64,000 nt of DNA from Bradyrhizobium sp. Ai1a-2 (GCF_000426245.1 NZ_AUEZ01000034.1:28591-92590); one strand, 5' to 3'; positions 49,681 through 58,228 are shown, numbered from the stretch's first letter. Program-made: numbers and translations. The notes: generated from the sequence alone by a model not told the origin.

Positions 49681-51282
49681 ATGGCGAACACCAATCAAAT
49701 CAAAGCCGCGCTCCAACTGATGGGAATTGATGGGGCAGATCCCCGAGCCCTGGATTGGCTTTCCCTCATAGATCCCATCAACAGTTTGATCATTGGCACC
49801 AGACACGACGACGTCCTTAGCGCACACGCTGACGGTGACATCGTCTTTGGCCTTGCCGGCAATGATCATTTGAGCAGCACATTCAACCGGACGGCGTTGA
49901 TCGGCGATCGCGGCGATGACGCTTTGACAACCAATGTTGTCGTCCCGCTCCAGGCCGACGCGCCTGTGCACGGACTCGCCATTCAGTTCGGCGGAACAGG
50001 CAACGACCACCTCGATGGGACCGTCACTCTTCAGGGCGGCGGCGCGGCTCCGGGCACGGAACTGACTGCAGATGTGCTGCTCGATGGGGGCAGCGGAAAC
50101 GACGCGATCAACGCCACGGCAAATGTGGCACTTCCGGTCTTCGCGGATGTCACTGTAAGAACCGATGTGTTCGGCGGAAGCGGCGATGACACCATTCACG
50201 CCCTCGCAGATGGCCGCAACGCCGTCGGAAGCAGCATCGCCATGAACACCGTCGATGGCGGCTCCGGCGATGACCACATCACGGCTCATGCCGAAACGGA
50301 TTTCCATGCGATCGTCGGCATTGCCAGCAACGTACTGTTCGGTGGTAGCGGCAACGACGTATTGGATGCGACCGCTCTGGGACGATCCAATTCCACCGAA
50401 TCGGTAACAAACGAGCTTCACGGCGGCCAGGGCAACGACGTGTTGCGCGCCTTCAACCTGACGGACTCCAACGTCGGCAAGCCCGTCGGCATCAACCAGC
50501 TGTGGGGCGATGACGGCAACGACACCCTCGAGGCGACCCATTCCACCGATGGGGAGAACGCCGTTACGGACGTCACGAACTATCTGGACGGCGGGAAAGG
50601 CAATGACAACCTGACCGCGAATTCCACCGCGCTTGGCGGATTTGTCCGCGCACTCAATCAACTCGAGGGCGGCAGCGGAAGCGACAGCCTCACGGCACAT
50701 CTCGACGCTGTAGCTCACGGTGGAATTGGTCCCGCGCTGGATCGCTACAATGTCGCGAATGTCCTGAATGGCGGGGCAGGAGACGACCATCTCACCGCGT
50801 TTCTTTCGGCAACTCCCGATCCCGCGGTGACGGACAACTCCGTTGCCGAGAACCGTCTGGATGGCGGCGCTGGAAACGATGTCCTGACGGCGACCGTTGC
50901 GCCAGGTTCGCTCGGATCGAGCTTCCTCAGCGGCGGTGCCGGCAATGACCAGCTCACGGTCTTCGGTGGGTCAGGAAACGTCCTCGACGGAGGCGACGGC
51001 AACGACAGGCTCACGAGCGGCATCGGGAACGACGATATGCTCGGCGAACGCGGCGCGGATACCTTCGTCTTTGCCGCCGATAGCGGGCATGACACAGCCG
51101 ATTTCCAGGCGGGGCGCGACAAGATCAATCTTACGGCTTTGGCAGCGAACAACATCCACGACTTTGGCGACTTGAACATCGAGGTGACCGGCGGAAACAC
51201 CGTCATTCACTTTGATGCAAATAACGACGTCACCATCGCGGGCGTTCAGAACCTCAGCGCAAGTGATTTCTGGTTCGCGTAG
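49681..51282 (+). CDS. RTX-type calcium-binding repeat protein
   Basis: 533 residues, no signal peptide. About ten units with the core G-G-x-G-N-D-x-L are spread at roughly 30-40-residue intervals (for example GGTGNDHLDG, GGSGNDAINA, GGSGDDTIHA, GGQGNDVLRA, GGAGNDVLTA), with diverse intervening strands. The C terminus (GERGADTFVFAADSGHDTADF, NLTALAANNIHDFGDL) is the type I secretion-type module of serralysin and hemolysin relatives. Predicted exported calcium-dependent surface or matrix protein. AGGAGG precedes the ATG. No exporter genes nearby. Confidence 0.88.
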   Translation: MANTNQIKAALQLMGIDGADPRALDWLSLIDPINSLIIGTRHDDVLSAHADGDIVFGLAGNDHLSSTFNRTALIGDRGDDALTTNVVVPLQADAPVHGLAIQFGGTGNDHLDGTVTLQGGGAAPGTELTADVLLDGGSGNDAINATANVALPVFADVTVRTDVFGGSGDDTIHALADGRNAVGSSIAMNTVDGGSGDDHITAHAETDFHAIVGIASNVLFGGSGNDVLDATALGRSNSTESVTNELHGGQGNDVLRAFNLTDSNVGKPVGINQLWGDDGNDTLEATHSTDGENAVTDVTNYLDGGKGNDNLTANSTALGGFVRALNQLEGGSGSDSLTAHLDAVAHGGIGPALDRYNVANVLNGGAGDDHLTAFLSATPDPAVTDNSVAENRLDGGAGNDVLTATVAPGSLGSSFLSGGAGNDQLTVFGGSGNVLDGGDGNDRLTSGIGNDDMLGERGADTFVFAADSGHDTADFQAGRDKINLTALAANNIHDFGDLNIEVTGGNTVIHFDANNDVTIAGVQNLSASDFWFA

Positions 51283-51760
51283 CAGACTGGCGGGGTTCAG
51301 CTTCGGAAAAACGGCCCGCGGGCCGTCGCGCGGTCAGCTTTGCTTCGGTGCGCCGGCATGGTCCGTTCAATCGCGGCCGTCCGGCGGGCTCGTGAAGGCG
51401 TAACTTCGGTCCCGCTCATGGCCAGGTGGAAGCGGTTTAGCTTCCTCGCGGCGAAATTTCGCCTTTTCGACCGGGCCGTCTTCGAAGCGGCGCAACCTTG
51501 CAAACGCGACCCCCGCAAACGCGACCCTTGCAAATTTGTAATCGCGTGAACACCAAGCCGCCATCTGGACGACCTAAAGCCGCCGACGTTTAACGATTTA
51601 TATGAAGTCCTCGGCCCCACCGGATTTCAGACCGATGTTATTTCAAGCTGTAGTTGTTTCCTTGATCGTCCTCAGTGTTGGCGTTTTCATCGCCCACATG
51701 GTCGACGCCCTCAGGACATGAGGCGGCGTCGCTTCCTGCGGCTCGGCTCACAATCCGATC
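51283..51760. other. Intergenic region after the second RTX gene
   Basis: About 480 bases without a supported gene. It includes a short direct repeat (CGCAAACGCGACCC / GCAAACGCGACCC, about 51496-51530) and GC-rich inverted bits near 51440-51470 (GCGGCGAAATTTCGCC). No typical terminator after the RTX stop was found. Confidence 0.45.
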
Positions 51761-52033
51761 TCACGATCGCGCTTCGTGGCGACGAAAGTACATGTACGCC
51801 CCAACCGTAAGATAATTGGTCGCGACCGCGATGACATTCCACATGATGATGTTCCTTGAGCCGATCGATACGCCATAGATCACCCAGAGAATTTGAAAAG
51901 TGCCCGTGATGGCCGCCATTCGGGGGTTCATGCCGACGCTGGAGCGCCGATTCAGCATCGCAATGAGGTCGGGCAGAGCCGCGAAGGTTGTCCCGAATCC
52001 TGCCAAGAAACCGATGATTTGAGTGAGGTCCAT
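51761..52033 (-). CDS. SemiSWEET-family (MtN3/PQ-loop) transporter
   Basis: 90 residues, three membrane helices, starting MDLTQIIGFLAGFGTTFAALPDLIAML. The PQ-loop-like LPDLI, the SSVGMNPRMAAITGTFQILWVIYG stretch and the final helix NVIAVATNYLTVGAYMYF match bacterial SemiSWEETs, which work as dimers and move sugars or related small solutes. AGGAGG is 6 bases before the ATG. Substrate is not evident from the context. Confidence 0.82.
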   Translation of the reverse strand: MDLTQIIGFLAGFGTTFAALPDLIAMLNRRSSVGMNPRMAAITGTFQILWVIYGVSIGSRNIIMWNVIAVATNYLTVGAYMYFRRHEARS

Positions 52034-52347
52034 CACTCCTCCTCTCAACGCGCGACCAACCGCTGACATATTGTGCGGTGCTTCCCGGGCGCACAAAAGA
52101 CGATCGGTCTTAGGCCAGAGCGTTTTCGAGCGAAGCCCTAGGGACTTTTTCCGTCGAGAATGGCGGGTTTCTTCTACTTGAAGACCCGCCGCGAACGCCG
52201 ATACACCAGCTTGCACCGCTTCTGGCGTGCTCTGGCTGATCAAAAGCGGTGTCGTTGGTCCGGAGCGGCGCCGCCGCCGCTCTGGACCACCGTGCTGTGA
52301 CGACGCGTGTGCTTGCCGCGTGGGCAAAACTCATAGGGAGGCCTGAT

Positions 52348-52566
52348 ATGTTGCGTTCAACGCTAGCACTTCTCGCTATGATGACGCTTCTCTCGATGGG
52401 CTTCGTTCTCTATCCGCAAGACCCTGCCAATGCTGCCAAGTTCTGCGCGCAGTTGAGAGGGGCGAAAGCCGCCGGACAACCTGACTGCTCATTTTCGACG
52501 CTGGACAAGTGTCGCGCGCGCGTCAGGCATAGGGGCGGCGGCCACTGCTACAAACTGACCCACTAG
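52348..52566 (+). CDS. DUF3551-like small secreted protein
   Basis: 72 residues from MLRSTLALLAMMTLLSMGF with a signal peptide. The rest has a four-Cys pattern (KFCAQL, PDCSFSTLDKC, GGHCY) in the small cysteine-rich style typical of the DUF3551 family, frequent in Bradyrhizobium and of unknown function. GGGAGG lies 10 bases before the ATG. The upstream frame to 52249 has no support. A palindromic element starts at its stop. Confidence 0.65.
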   Translation: MLRSTLALLAMMTLLSMGFVLYPQDPANAAKFCAQLRGAKAAGQPDCSFSTLDKCRARVRHRGGGHCYKLTH

Positions 52567-52668
52567 GCGTTTTCGAGCGAAGTGGACACCGCTTCGCGTG
52601 AAGAAAACGCGTCAAAACAAGAATCTGGAGCTTCGGTCCTGATTCCATCAGGACCGAAAATGCCCTAG
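52564..52668. repeat. Intergenic palindrome (CTAGGCGTTTTCGAGCG family)
   Basis: Outer arms beginning CTAGGCGTTTTCG and ending CGAAAATGCCCTAG; inner hairpin TTCGGTCCTGA-TTCCA-TCAGGACCGAA with perfect 11-bp arms (52632-52658). A half-copy of the GCGTTTTCGAGCGAAG motif lies at 52119-52135. Confidence 0.8.
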
Positions 52669-52802
52669 CCCGATGGCGCAAATGCACCGCGCATCCTGAA
52701 TTGCGAGGACTCCCCTCCTGGGCTAGCGTGCGTTGGTCCCCAAGCAGGAACCTGTTCAGGGTCGCACTCGTTACGCCTCTCGTGCCCAGGGAGGACTCAC
52801 AC

Positions 52803-53042
52803 ATGGTGAACGTCGGTCTCGCTGTGGTAGCGGCCTTAGCGCTGCTGGCGACTGCTCCGCTCGTCACTCCAGCCGAAGCCCAGGTCGATATGTGGGGGCG
52901 GCACTTCGACGAGCGCGACCCCAGCGCGTTCTACGGGAACCGCCGTCAAGGAGAGCACGCCACCGTCGGCGTCGGAGGTGTCAGCCGGTCGAAGGACCAC
53001 GCGCCGGTCCGACCAAAGCGGCGGGCGACAAAGACCCGGTAG
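52803..53042 (+). CDS. Small secreted basic protein
   Basis: 79 residues, MVNVGLAVVAALALLATAPLVTPAEAQ signal peptide, then a short hydrophilic, Arg/Lys-rich tail (DMWGRHFDERDPSAFYGNRR, KRRATKTR). GGGAGG precedes the ATG. No named family. Confidence 0.6.
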   Translation: MVNVGLAVVAALALLATAPLVTPAEAQVDMWGRHFDERDPSAFYGNRRQGEHATVGVGGVSRSKDHAPVRPKRRATKTR

Positions 53043-53170
53043 CGTCCGCCTGCCGTCCATTGGTCAACAAGCCCACGCTTGCAGCATCAACTGAACGAGA
53101 GGTTCTTGAGAGTAATCGTCGTGCGACAAACTCCATGCTACGCTTACCGCAAGCATCGGAGCGCGCACAA

Positions 53171-53383
53171 ATGGGCACCGTTACTTTCGATGGCTACATT
53201 TTATCTGCATTGGTGACCGTCGCTCTTGTCGCGTCGATTTACCTTGCCGGTCGACTTGCTGAACGTCGAGGACGCAGTTTTAGAACGTGGGCATGGATTG
53301 CAGCGATGTTGATCGGGCCGTTGGCGCTTCCACTACTGCTGCTGTTGCCGAACTTGCATCGCCCGAACGGTAACCACGCTTGA
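53171..53383 (+). CDS. Small membrane protein
   Basis: 70 residues, two hydrophobic segments (about 8-26 and 40-62, WAWIAAMLIGPLALPLLLLL) joined by a basic loop (RLAERRGRSF). Resembles the small, two-helix hypothetical proteins common in Bradyrhizobium. The ATG at 53171 is chosen to begin just before the first helix; longer frames have no support. It is the last gene before the island edge. Confidence 0.55.
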   Translation: MGTVTFDGYILSALVTVALVASIYLAGRLAERRGRSFRTWAWIAAMLIGPLALPLLLLLPNLHRPNGNHA

Positions 53384-53666
53384 TGGCCCAGAGGGCATCC
53401 ATATCCAACTCTCCCTGAGGTTGTTGGCGACAATGATGCTCGGAATGCGGGTTCCAAGTGCCATGAGGACACTCTGGAAATCGGCTAGAACACTGAGGGC
53501 AACCACAGGCAGCCAACAGCTTCGCCGGAACGCAAAGCGAAACTGAAGCGTCTGCATTGTACGGATTCTGTACGCTATTTCGTGCTTTGTTCTGCATGCA
53601 AATGCCGATTTGTGGCTCCTGCAGGCCGAGTAACCAGATAGTAAGTGATTGATATTGTTGCGCGTC

Positions 53667-53717
53667 TGGTGCTGCCGGACAGGATTGAACTGTCGACCTC
53701 TCCCTTACCAAGGGAGG
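53667..53717 (-). other. 3' half of tRNA-Thr(GGT): left attachment site of a genomic island
   Basis: Read on the minus strand this 51-bp stretch has an anticodon stem-loop CTCCC-TTGGTAA-GGGAG (anticodon GGT), a T-arm GACAG-TTCAATC-CTGTC and the acceptor strand CGGCAGC-A-CCA, all in proper order. To its right, the D-arm and the 5' acceptor strand (expected GCTGCCG) are missing; the sequence diverges at about 53718. So this is only the 3' half, the standard footprint of tyrosine-integrase insertion into a tRNA gene. The integrase follows at 53921. The intact tRNA should lie at the other, unseen end. Confidence 0.85.
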
Positions 53718-53832
53718 TCAGGAGTCGATACCAGTCACGACCCGCCAATAGGTAAATGAGCAAAGGTCTTGGCTTTACAGCATCTTATGCTTAGTCTGGC
53801 AGTAACGGGCAATACCTGTCAGTAGCGCCCGT

Positions 53833-53885
53833 GGTTGGTACCGGGTTGGTACCCATAGGCAATTTCCTCCCCCGGGTACCAACCC
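53833..53885. promoter_or_regulatory. GGTACC inverted and direct repeats before the integrase
   Basis: GGGTTGGTACCC (53843-53854) and GGGTACCAACCC (53874-53885) form a perfect 12-bp inverted repeat with a 19-base spacer; GGTTGGTACC (53833-53842) is a further direct copy. Placed between the attachment site and the integrase start, it fits an integrase or excisionase binding region, or the integrase operator. Confidence 0.6.
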
Positions 53886-53920
53886 CGTCAGGCCTGCTGA
53901 CCCTCAAAGGACCGCCGCCA

Positions 53921-55261
53921 GTGACCGCCCCGACCAACATTGAACTGACCGATGCCATCGTTCGCGCCGCCACCTGCCCGGACGGCAAGACGCAAGCCTA
54001 CCTGCGCGATACCTTGCAACCCGGGCTTGCGGTCAGACTCCGCACCAGCGGGAGCAGGACGTTTGTGTACGAGCATACCCGCCCCGGCCAAAAGGGCACG
54101 CACCGCACCACGATCGGGCCGTTCCCCCGGTTCAAGATCCAGGCGGCGCGCAAGCAGGCGGCGATTCTCGCCGGCCAGCGTGCCCAAGGCACCGACCTAA
54201 TCGCCTACCGGCGCGAGCAGAAGGAGGTAGCGAGGCGGGCTGCCAAATCCAAGGCCGTGACCGTGGGCACGTTGCTCGCGGAGGACGGGACTTATGAGCT
54301 TGACCTGAAAGCGCGGCACTACAAGAACATCCAGACCGCGCTATCGGCGCTTCGCCGCAACCTACTGCCCGCCCACAAGGCGACCGACATCCGGCAACTG
54401 ACCCGGCAGGACATTACCGCCGCTATGGACAAGTTGACGGCGGCGGGCAAGGCAGGAGCCGCGCAAGACTTGCGCAAGCACACGTCTACCTTCCTGACTT
54501 GGACCACCGACACCAAGGGCCTGACCGACTTCAATGTGATGACCGGCTACCGCAAGCCGAAGGAGACGCGCGCGCAGCGGCTCACCCGCAAGTCGAAGCA
54601 GCGGGCGCTGCTCGACGAGGAAATCCGCAAGGTGTGGGAAGCGACCGCCAAGCTCGGCGCATTCGGGCAACTGGTGCGGCTTGCCCTGCTCGGCGGCCCG
54701 CGACGAAGCGAGCCGACCATGATCGAGTGGCAGCGCCATGTCATGGTCGATCGCGTCACGTTCGACTCGGTCTGGACCAAGATGGGCCTGCATCACGACA
54801 TCCCGCGCACCGCGCTGGCCGACCAGGTGCTCGATGACGCGAAGCGCTTTCAACGCGCATCAAGCGATCTGGTTTTCCCATCGTGGAAGAAGGACGGCGC
54901 GCGGATTTCCGGCTTCTCACAATTGATGAAGCAACTGGTCGAGGAAGCAGGCACGGCGAAGTTCACCATGCACGATCTGAGGCGAACGATCAGAACGATC
55001 ATGAGCCGCTGCGGCTATGACAACGACATCCAGCGGCTGTGCGTCGGCCAGAAACCGAAGGGCATCGATCAGGTCTACAACAAGGATGAGCAGTGGGCGA
55101 TCCGCAAGATGGCGTTCGAGGCCGCGCACGCCTACATCGCCGCCGCGATCGAGGGCAAATCGACTGAAGCGGTGTTGAAGCATCAGCGCGCGCAGAATCC
55201 GCAGAACACGCGCAAGATCGAGCTATTGGCGCGGCTGGCGGAGCTGCACACGGAAGCATAA
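53921..55261 (+). CDS. Tyrosine-type site-specific integrase
   Basis: 446 residues from GTG 53921 with AAAGGA 9 bases upstream; an in-frame GTG at 53831 would translate through the inverted repeat and is less likely. An N-terminal DUF4102-like arm-binding region is followed by a SAM-like core-binding domain and the catalytic domain with Arg in GGPRRSEPTMIEW, HDLRRT (His-x-x-Arg) and Tyr in IDQVYNKDE. It catalyses integration at the neighbouring tRNA-Thr 3' end. The frame is full length and looks functional. Confidence 0.92.
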   Translation: MTAPTNIELTDAIVRAATCPDGKTQAYLRDTLQPGLAVRLRTSGSRTFVYEHTRPGQKGTHRTTIGPFPRFKIQAARKQAAILAGQRAQGTDLIAYRREQKEVARRAAKSKAVTVGTLLAEDGTYELDLKARHYKNIQTALSALRRNLLPAHKATDIRQLTRQDITAAMDKLTAAGKAGAAQDLRKHTSTFLTWTTDTKGLTDFNVMTGYRKPKETRAQRLTRKSKQRALLDEEIRKVWEATAKLGAFGQLVRLALLGGPRRSEPTMIEWQRHVMVDRVTFDSVWTKMGLHHDIPRTALADQVLDDAKRFQRASSDLVFPSWKKDGARISGFSQLMKQLVEEAGTAKFTMHDLRRTIRTIMSRCGYDNDIQRLCVGQKPKGIDQVYNKDEQWAIRKMAFEAAHAYIAAAIEGKSTEAVLKHQRAQNPQNTRKIELLARLAELHTEA

Positions 55262-55684
55262 TGCGCGCGAGCGATAGGGCCTATTGACGGCATGCATTGG
55301 TCCGTCACGCGGTGCCTGCATGGAAATCTCTTTCGCCACGGGCTCGGGCCACAGCTCTTCTGCAATCATTGCAACGCGTTGCGTACAAGCTACTGATAGA
55401 TATTGCCTTCCCGCGCACGATGGGTGCGGCCATCGCGCGTCTGCGGCTGTGTCGGAATGGTGGCGACGTCCCGCCGTGTCCCGCTAAATGCTTGAAGTCA
55501 TTGGTGTGGCCTATAAGATTTTTTATAGCGATTTCAATAGTTTGCTCATGATGGGCGATTGTGTATCGTGAGGGGTATTGGCAGCTCCCGCCAATTAAAA
55601 ACGCCCAAGCGAGGCGGCCCGGTGACAGTGGCCAATCGCCAGTACGACCATTCCGCCACGATCTCTCGATGAAGGGTCACAGCC
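55262..55684. other. Intergenic region after the integrase
   Basis: About 420 bases, no supported gene. AT-rich stretch 55515-55570 (TTTTTTATAGCGATTTCAATAG) may hold the promoter of the following excisionase-like gene. Confidence 0.45.
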
Positions 55685-56038
55685 ATGCCCGATCCAGCGA
55701 TGGCGGCTGCGCGGCGCTCTGCCAGTCTGCGCAAGCCGATCCCGAGAAGCAAGAAGCCCCGCAATCGCAGGGGTACGTTCGGCGTGCCTCCGCCCGTCAG
55801 CTTCGACTTTGATTCCTTGAGCGACGGCACATTGCTCAGCTCTGACGAGGTCGCGGCGGTGCTCCGCCGCTCGAAGGCGACGCCGCCGTACTGGCGGACG
55901 CTTCCGGATCATCCGCTCAAATGGCAGCGCGTGCTCGGCAAGCCGCTGTACCGCGTCGGCGATCTACGCCGCTTCATCGCCAGCTGGACCGGATCATCGA
56001 GGAACGAGCATGAGGGGAACGAGCGAAAGGGGAAATAG
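55685..56038 (+). CDS. Excisionase-like HTH protein
   Basis: 117 residues. A basic, Arg/Lys/Pro-rich N terminus precedes a small winged HTH: LLSSDEVAAVLRRSKATPPYWRTLPDHPLKWQRVLGKPLYRVGDLRRFIASW, shaped like AlpA/Xis-type MerR HTH regulators (helix, helix, wing, Arg-rich tail). Such proteins direct integrase toward excision in islands. Position right after the integrase supports that job. C terminus hydrophilic. Confidence 0.65.
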   Translation: MPDPAMAAARRSASLRKPIPRSKKPRNRRGTFGVPPPVSFDFDSLSDGTLLSSDEVAAVLRRSKATPPYWRTLPDHPLKWQRVLGKPLYRVGDLRRFIASWTGSSRNEHEGNERKGK

Positions 56039-56111
56039 CATGTGCGGGGCGCATCGAACGTGAGCGGTGTGAGCGGGAGAGGACAAATTCAAGCAAGAGG
56101 AGAGAAGTGAG

Positions 56112-56471
56112 ATGACGACGACTGATCACTGCATGAGGTGCAAGACCCCGCTCGCCGACGACAACACGCCTTCACCTTTCTCGGTTCGCCTCTTGCGCGC
56201 CCGCAAGCATGGCTTTGACAAGCCCTTGTGCGGCGACTGCCTCAAAAAGCTCGACCTTGCCGAGATGCCACCTGCTTCCGATTACGCTGAGAGTCTGATG
56301 CAGTCCGTTCGCAACGATCTCGCGAGCTACTACGCGCGCGGCGTTGACCGCGAACGCCTGGAGGAGGCGGTCCGGCTGTTCGCGGTGAGGCTGGCGCAGA
56401 ACCGTGCCAGCGCGTTCAAGGAGGTCCATGAGATCGTTGCGGGGGTCACAGCGATGGACGAGGAGGAGTGA
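56112..56471 (+). CDS. Hypothetical protein with a zinc-finger-like N terminus
   Basis: 119 residues. The start holds CMRCKTP...CGDCLKK (two CxxC pairs about 32 residues apart), then a helical domain (RNDLASYYARGVDRERLEEAVRLF, SAFKEVHEIVAGV). Acidic end DEEE. GAGGAGAGAAG precedes the ATG. No known function. Confidence 0.6.
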   Translation: MTTTDHCMRCKTPLADDNTPSPFSVRLLRARKHGFDKPLCGDCLKKLDLAEMPPASDYAESLMQSVRNDLASYYARGVDRERLEEAVRLFAVRLAQNRASAFKEVHEIVAGVTAMDEEE

Positions 56472-56520
56472 TCACGGCGGCGCGGCAATGAGGTTTGAAG
56501 TCCAAAAGGAGATCAAGCAG

Positions 56521-56637
56521 ATGAACTCGAACCCTGGAGCGGCGAAATGCCGACCGGAAATTGAACGGCCGCCCCGCGCGCGAAAACGGGACGGCCGAGA
56601 GAGAAGCCGAAAAGCTAATGCCGGTGCCGTAGGCTGA
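56521..56637 (+). CDS. Possible 38-residue basic peptide
   Basis: MNSNPGAAKCRPEIERPPRA is followed by Arg/Lys-rich sequence; AAAGGAG lies about 9 bases before the ATG. It may be a real small island gene or a chance frame. A longer frame starting 56488 (MRFEVQKEIKQ) shares it. Confidence 0.3.
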   Translation: MNSNPGAAKCRPEIERPPRARKRDGRERSRKANAGAVG

Positions 56638-56739
56638 CTTCAGCGCCCGTCATTTAGCATTTCGGATAACACTTCTGCAAGGCAAGTTCGCGTTTCAAGC
56701 GCCCGCGCGGTGGCCTCAAGCCAAGCGAGGACGTGACCA

Positions 56740-57987
56740 ATGCGTGACGACGTGATCCGCAATGACCACAACGGCAACGATCAGATGATCGAGAGGCCCG
56801 AACCGCATCGCGGCAACGAATATGACGGAGCCACTAATCAATGTGCCGAGCGGCTCAAGCACTGCTGTGAGGATTTCACCAACTGGTTTGGTAAAAAATA
56901 TGATCTCGACGTGCTCAAGGCCGAGCTAGCGGTCTGCGCCGCCGAAAAATTGCCAGGCGACCCGGCGTGGCTGATGATTATCTCGGGCAGCGGCAACGCC
57001 AAAACCGAGACGGTGCAGGCAACGAGCGGGCTTGACGGCGTGCGGGTGGTGTCGTCAATCTCCTCGATTGGTGCGCTGCTGTCGGGAGCGAAGCGGGGCA
57101 GGGATGCGACTGGCGGCCTGCTGATCGAGATCGGCGAGCGCGGGATTTTGGTGGTGAAGGATTTCACCTCGATCCTGACTATGGATCGCACCCAGCGCGG
57201 CTTAGTGCTGTCCGCCTTTCGTGAAATCCACGACGGCTATTGGGTGCGCGACGTCGGCGAGGGCGGCGGGCGCAAGCTGACATGGCGCGGCCGGGTCGTC
57301 GTCATTGCCGCCTGCACGACAGCATGGGATCAGGCGCACACGGTGATTGCGTCGATGGGTGACCGCTTCGTCTATATCCGTCCGGACAGCAATGTCGGCC
57401 GGATCGAAGGCGGACGCTGCGCAATTGGCAACACCGGCATTGAAGCGAACATGCGCGAGGGGCTGGCGGAAGCAGTCTTGACTGTCATTGACGGCACAGA
57501 TCTGACCCGCGCGGAGCTGATCACGGAGGAGGACCAAGCCGCCATCCTAGAGGCCGCCAACGTTGTCACCCTGGCGCGTACCGCCGTCGAGATCGACTAC
57601 CGTGGCAACGTCATCGATGCTCACGCGCCGGAGATGCCGACCCGGCTTGCCAAGCAGCTCACCCAGATCATGCGCGGCGCACTGGCGATCGGGTTGAAGC
57701 GGGAGGAAGCGCTGGCGCTGGTGCTGCGGTGCGCGCGGGACAGCATGCCGCCGCTGCGGCTCGCCGTGCTGCTCGACGTTTCCAAGTATCCCGACACCCC
57801 GATCATCGAGACGCGCCGGCGTGTGCAGAAACCGCGCACCACCGTGGACCGCGTCTTACAGTGCCTGCATATCCTCGGGCTGCTGACCTGCCGTGAGGAG
57901 GAAGTCGTGCGCGGTAACAAGACCGAGTGGAAACGCAACTACAGCCTCGCCGACAACGTCAACTTGACGGCCTTGTTTCCGGCATAA
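56740..57987 (+). CDS. P-loop ATPase with winged helix (family unnamed)
   Basis: 415 residues. The Walker A-like loop is ISGSGNAKTETVQ (about 88-98) in place of GxxGxGKT, and the Walker B-like strand is GILVVKDFTSIL (about 135). Arg-containing GRVVVIAACTTAWDQAH (about 187) follows, as in AAA-type sensors. The C-terminal part (about 320-415) reads as a winged helix, RRRVQKPRTTVDRVLQCLHILGLL. Similar unnamed proteins occur in actinobacterial and alphaproteobacterial islands, often annotated as hypothetical or ArsR-like. A replication or partition role is possible; it could also be a regulatory ATPase. Confidence 0.7.
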   Translation: MRDDVIRNDHNGNDQMIERPEPHRGNEYDGATNQCAERLKHCCEDFTNWFGKKYDLDVLKAELAVCAAEKLPGDPAWLMIISGSGNAKTETVQATSGLDGVRVVSSISSIGALLSGAKRGRDATGGLLIEIGERGILVVKDFTSILTMDRTQRGLVLSAFREIHDGYWVRDVGEGGGRKLTWRGRVVVIAACTTAWDQAHTVIASMGDRFVYIRPDSNVGRIEGGRCAIGNTGIEANMREGLAEAVLTVIDGTDLTRAELITEEDQAAILEAANVVTLARTAVEIDYRGNVIDAHAPEMPTRLAKQLTQIMRGALAIGLKREEALALVLRCARDSMPPLRLAVLLDVSKYPDTPIIETRRRVQKPRTTVDRVLQCLHILGLLTCREEEVVRGNKTEWKRNYSLADNVNLTALFPA

Positions 57988-58003
57988 GGTTCCAAACGGC
58001 AAT

Positions 58004-58076
58004 AACCAGAAAAGTTAGTATAGGATTGGAAAGAGATTAGAAAAATAAAGGACCCTATATCCTAACTTTTCTGGTT
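58004..58076. repeat. 15-bp perfect inverted repeat after the P-loop ATPase gene
   Basis: AACCAGAAAAGTTAG (58004-58018) and CTAACTTTTCTGGTT (58062-58076). The inner neighbours TATAGG and CCTATA extend the pairing after a 2-base bulge. A third partial copy, TTTCTGGTTA, lies at 58098-58107. AT-rich, no T-run, so an operator, origin-like site or processing hairpin is more likely than a plain terminator. Confidence 0.8.
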
Positions 58077-58197
58077 GCGGAAAACACGGTGCCAACATTT
58101 CTGGTTACGTGCCAGCCACGGTCACTCGATCATTGATCGGGCTGAAACCACAGGATCGCGAGAGCGAGACTGTGGTGAAAGCATCTCGCCACTCTTG

Positions 58198-58215
58198 TCA
58201 CTTTCACGAAAGTGA
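58198..58215. promoter_or_regulatory. Perfect palindrome before the zinc-ribbon gene
   Basis: TCACTTTC-AC-GAAAGTGA, 8-bp arms with 2-base centre, 13 bases before ATG 58229. It lies where a promoter or ribosome site should be, suggesting repressor control of the downstream unit, and it supports 58229 rather than 58109 as start. Confidence 0.65.
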
Positions 58216-58228
58216 TACCGTGCGTGCC

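Noticed and set aside
53667..53760. A complete tRNA-Thr gene at the island edge
   Set aside because: The 5' acceptor strand and D-arm cannot be found on the minus strand upstream of the anticodon stem, so only the 3' half is present.
53575..53763. Minus-strand frame of 62 codons over the tRNA fragment
   Set aside because: It reads through the tRNA-Thr 3' half (SLGKGEVDSSILSGSTRR), a well-known spurious frame found beside tRNA genes; not a gene.
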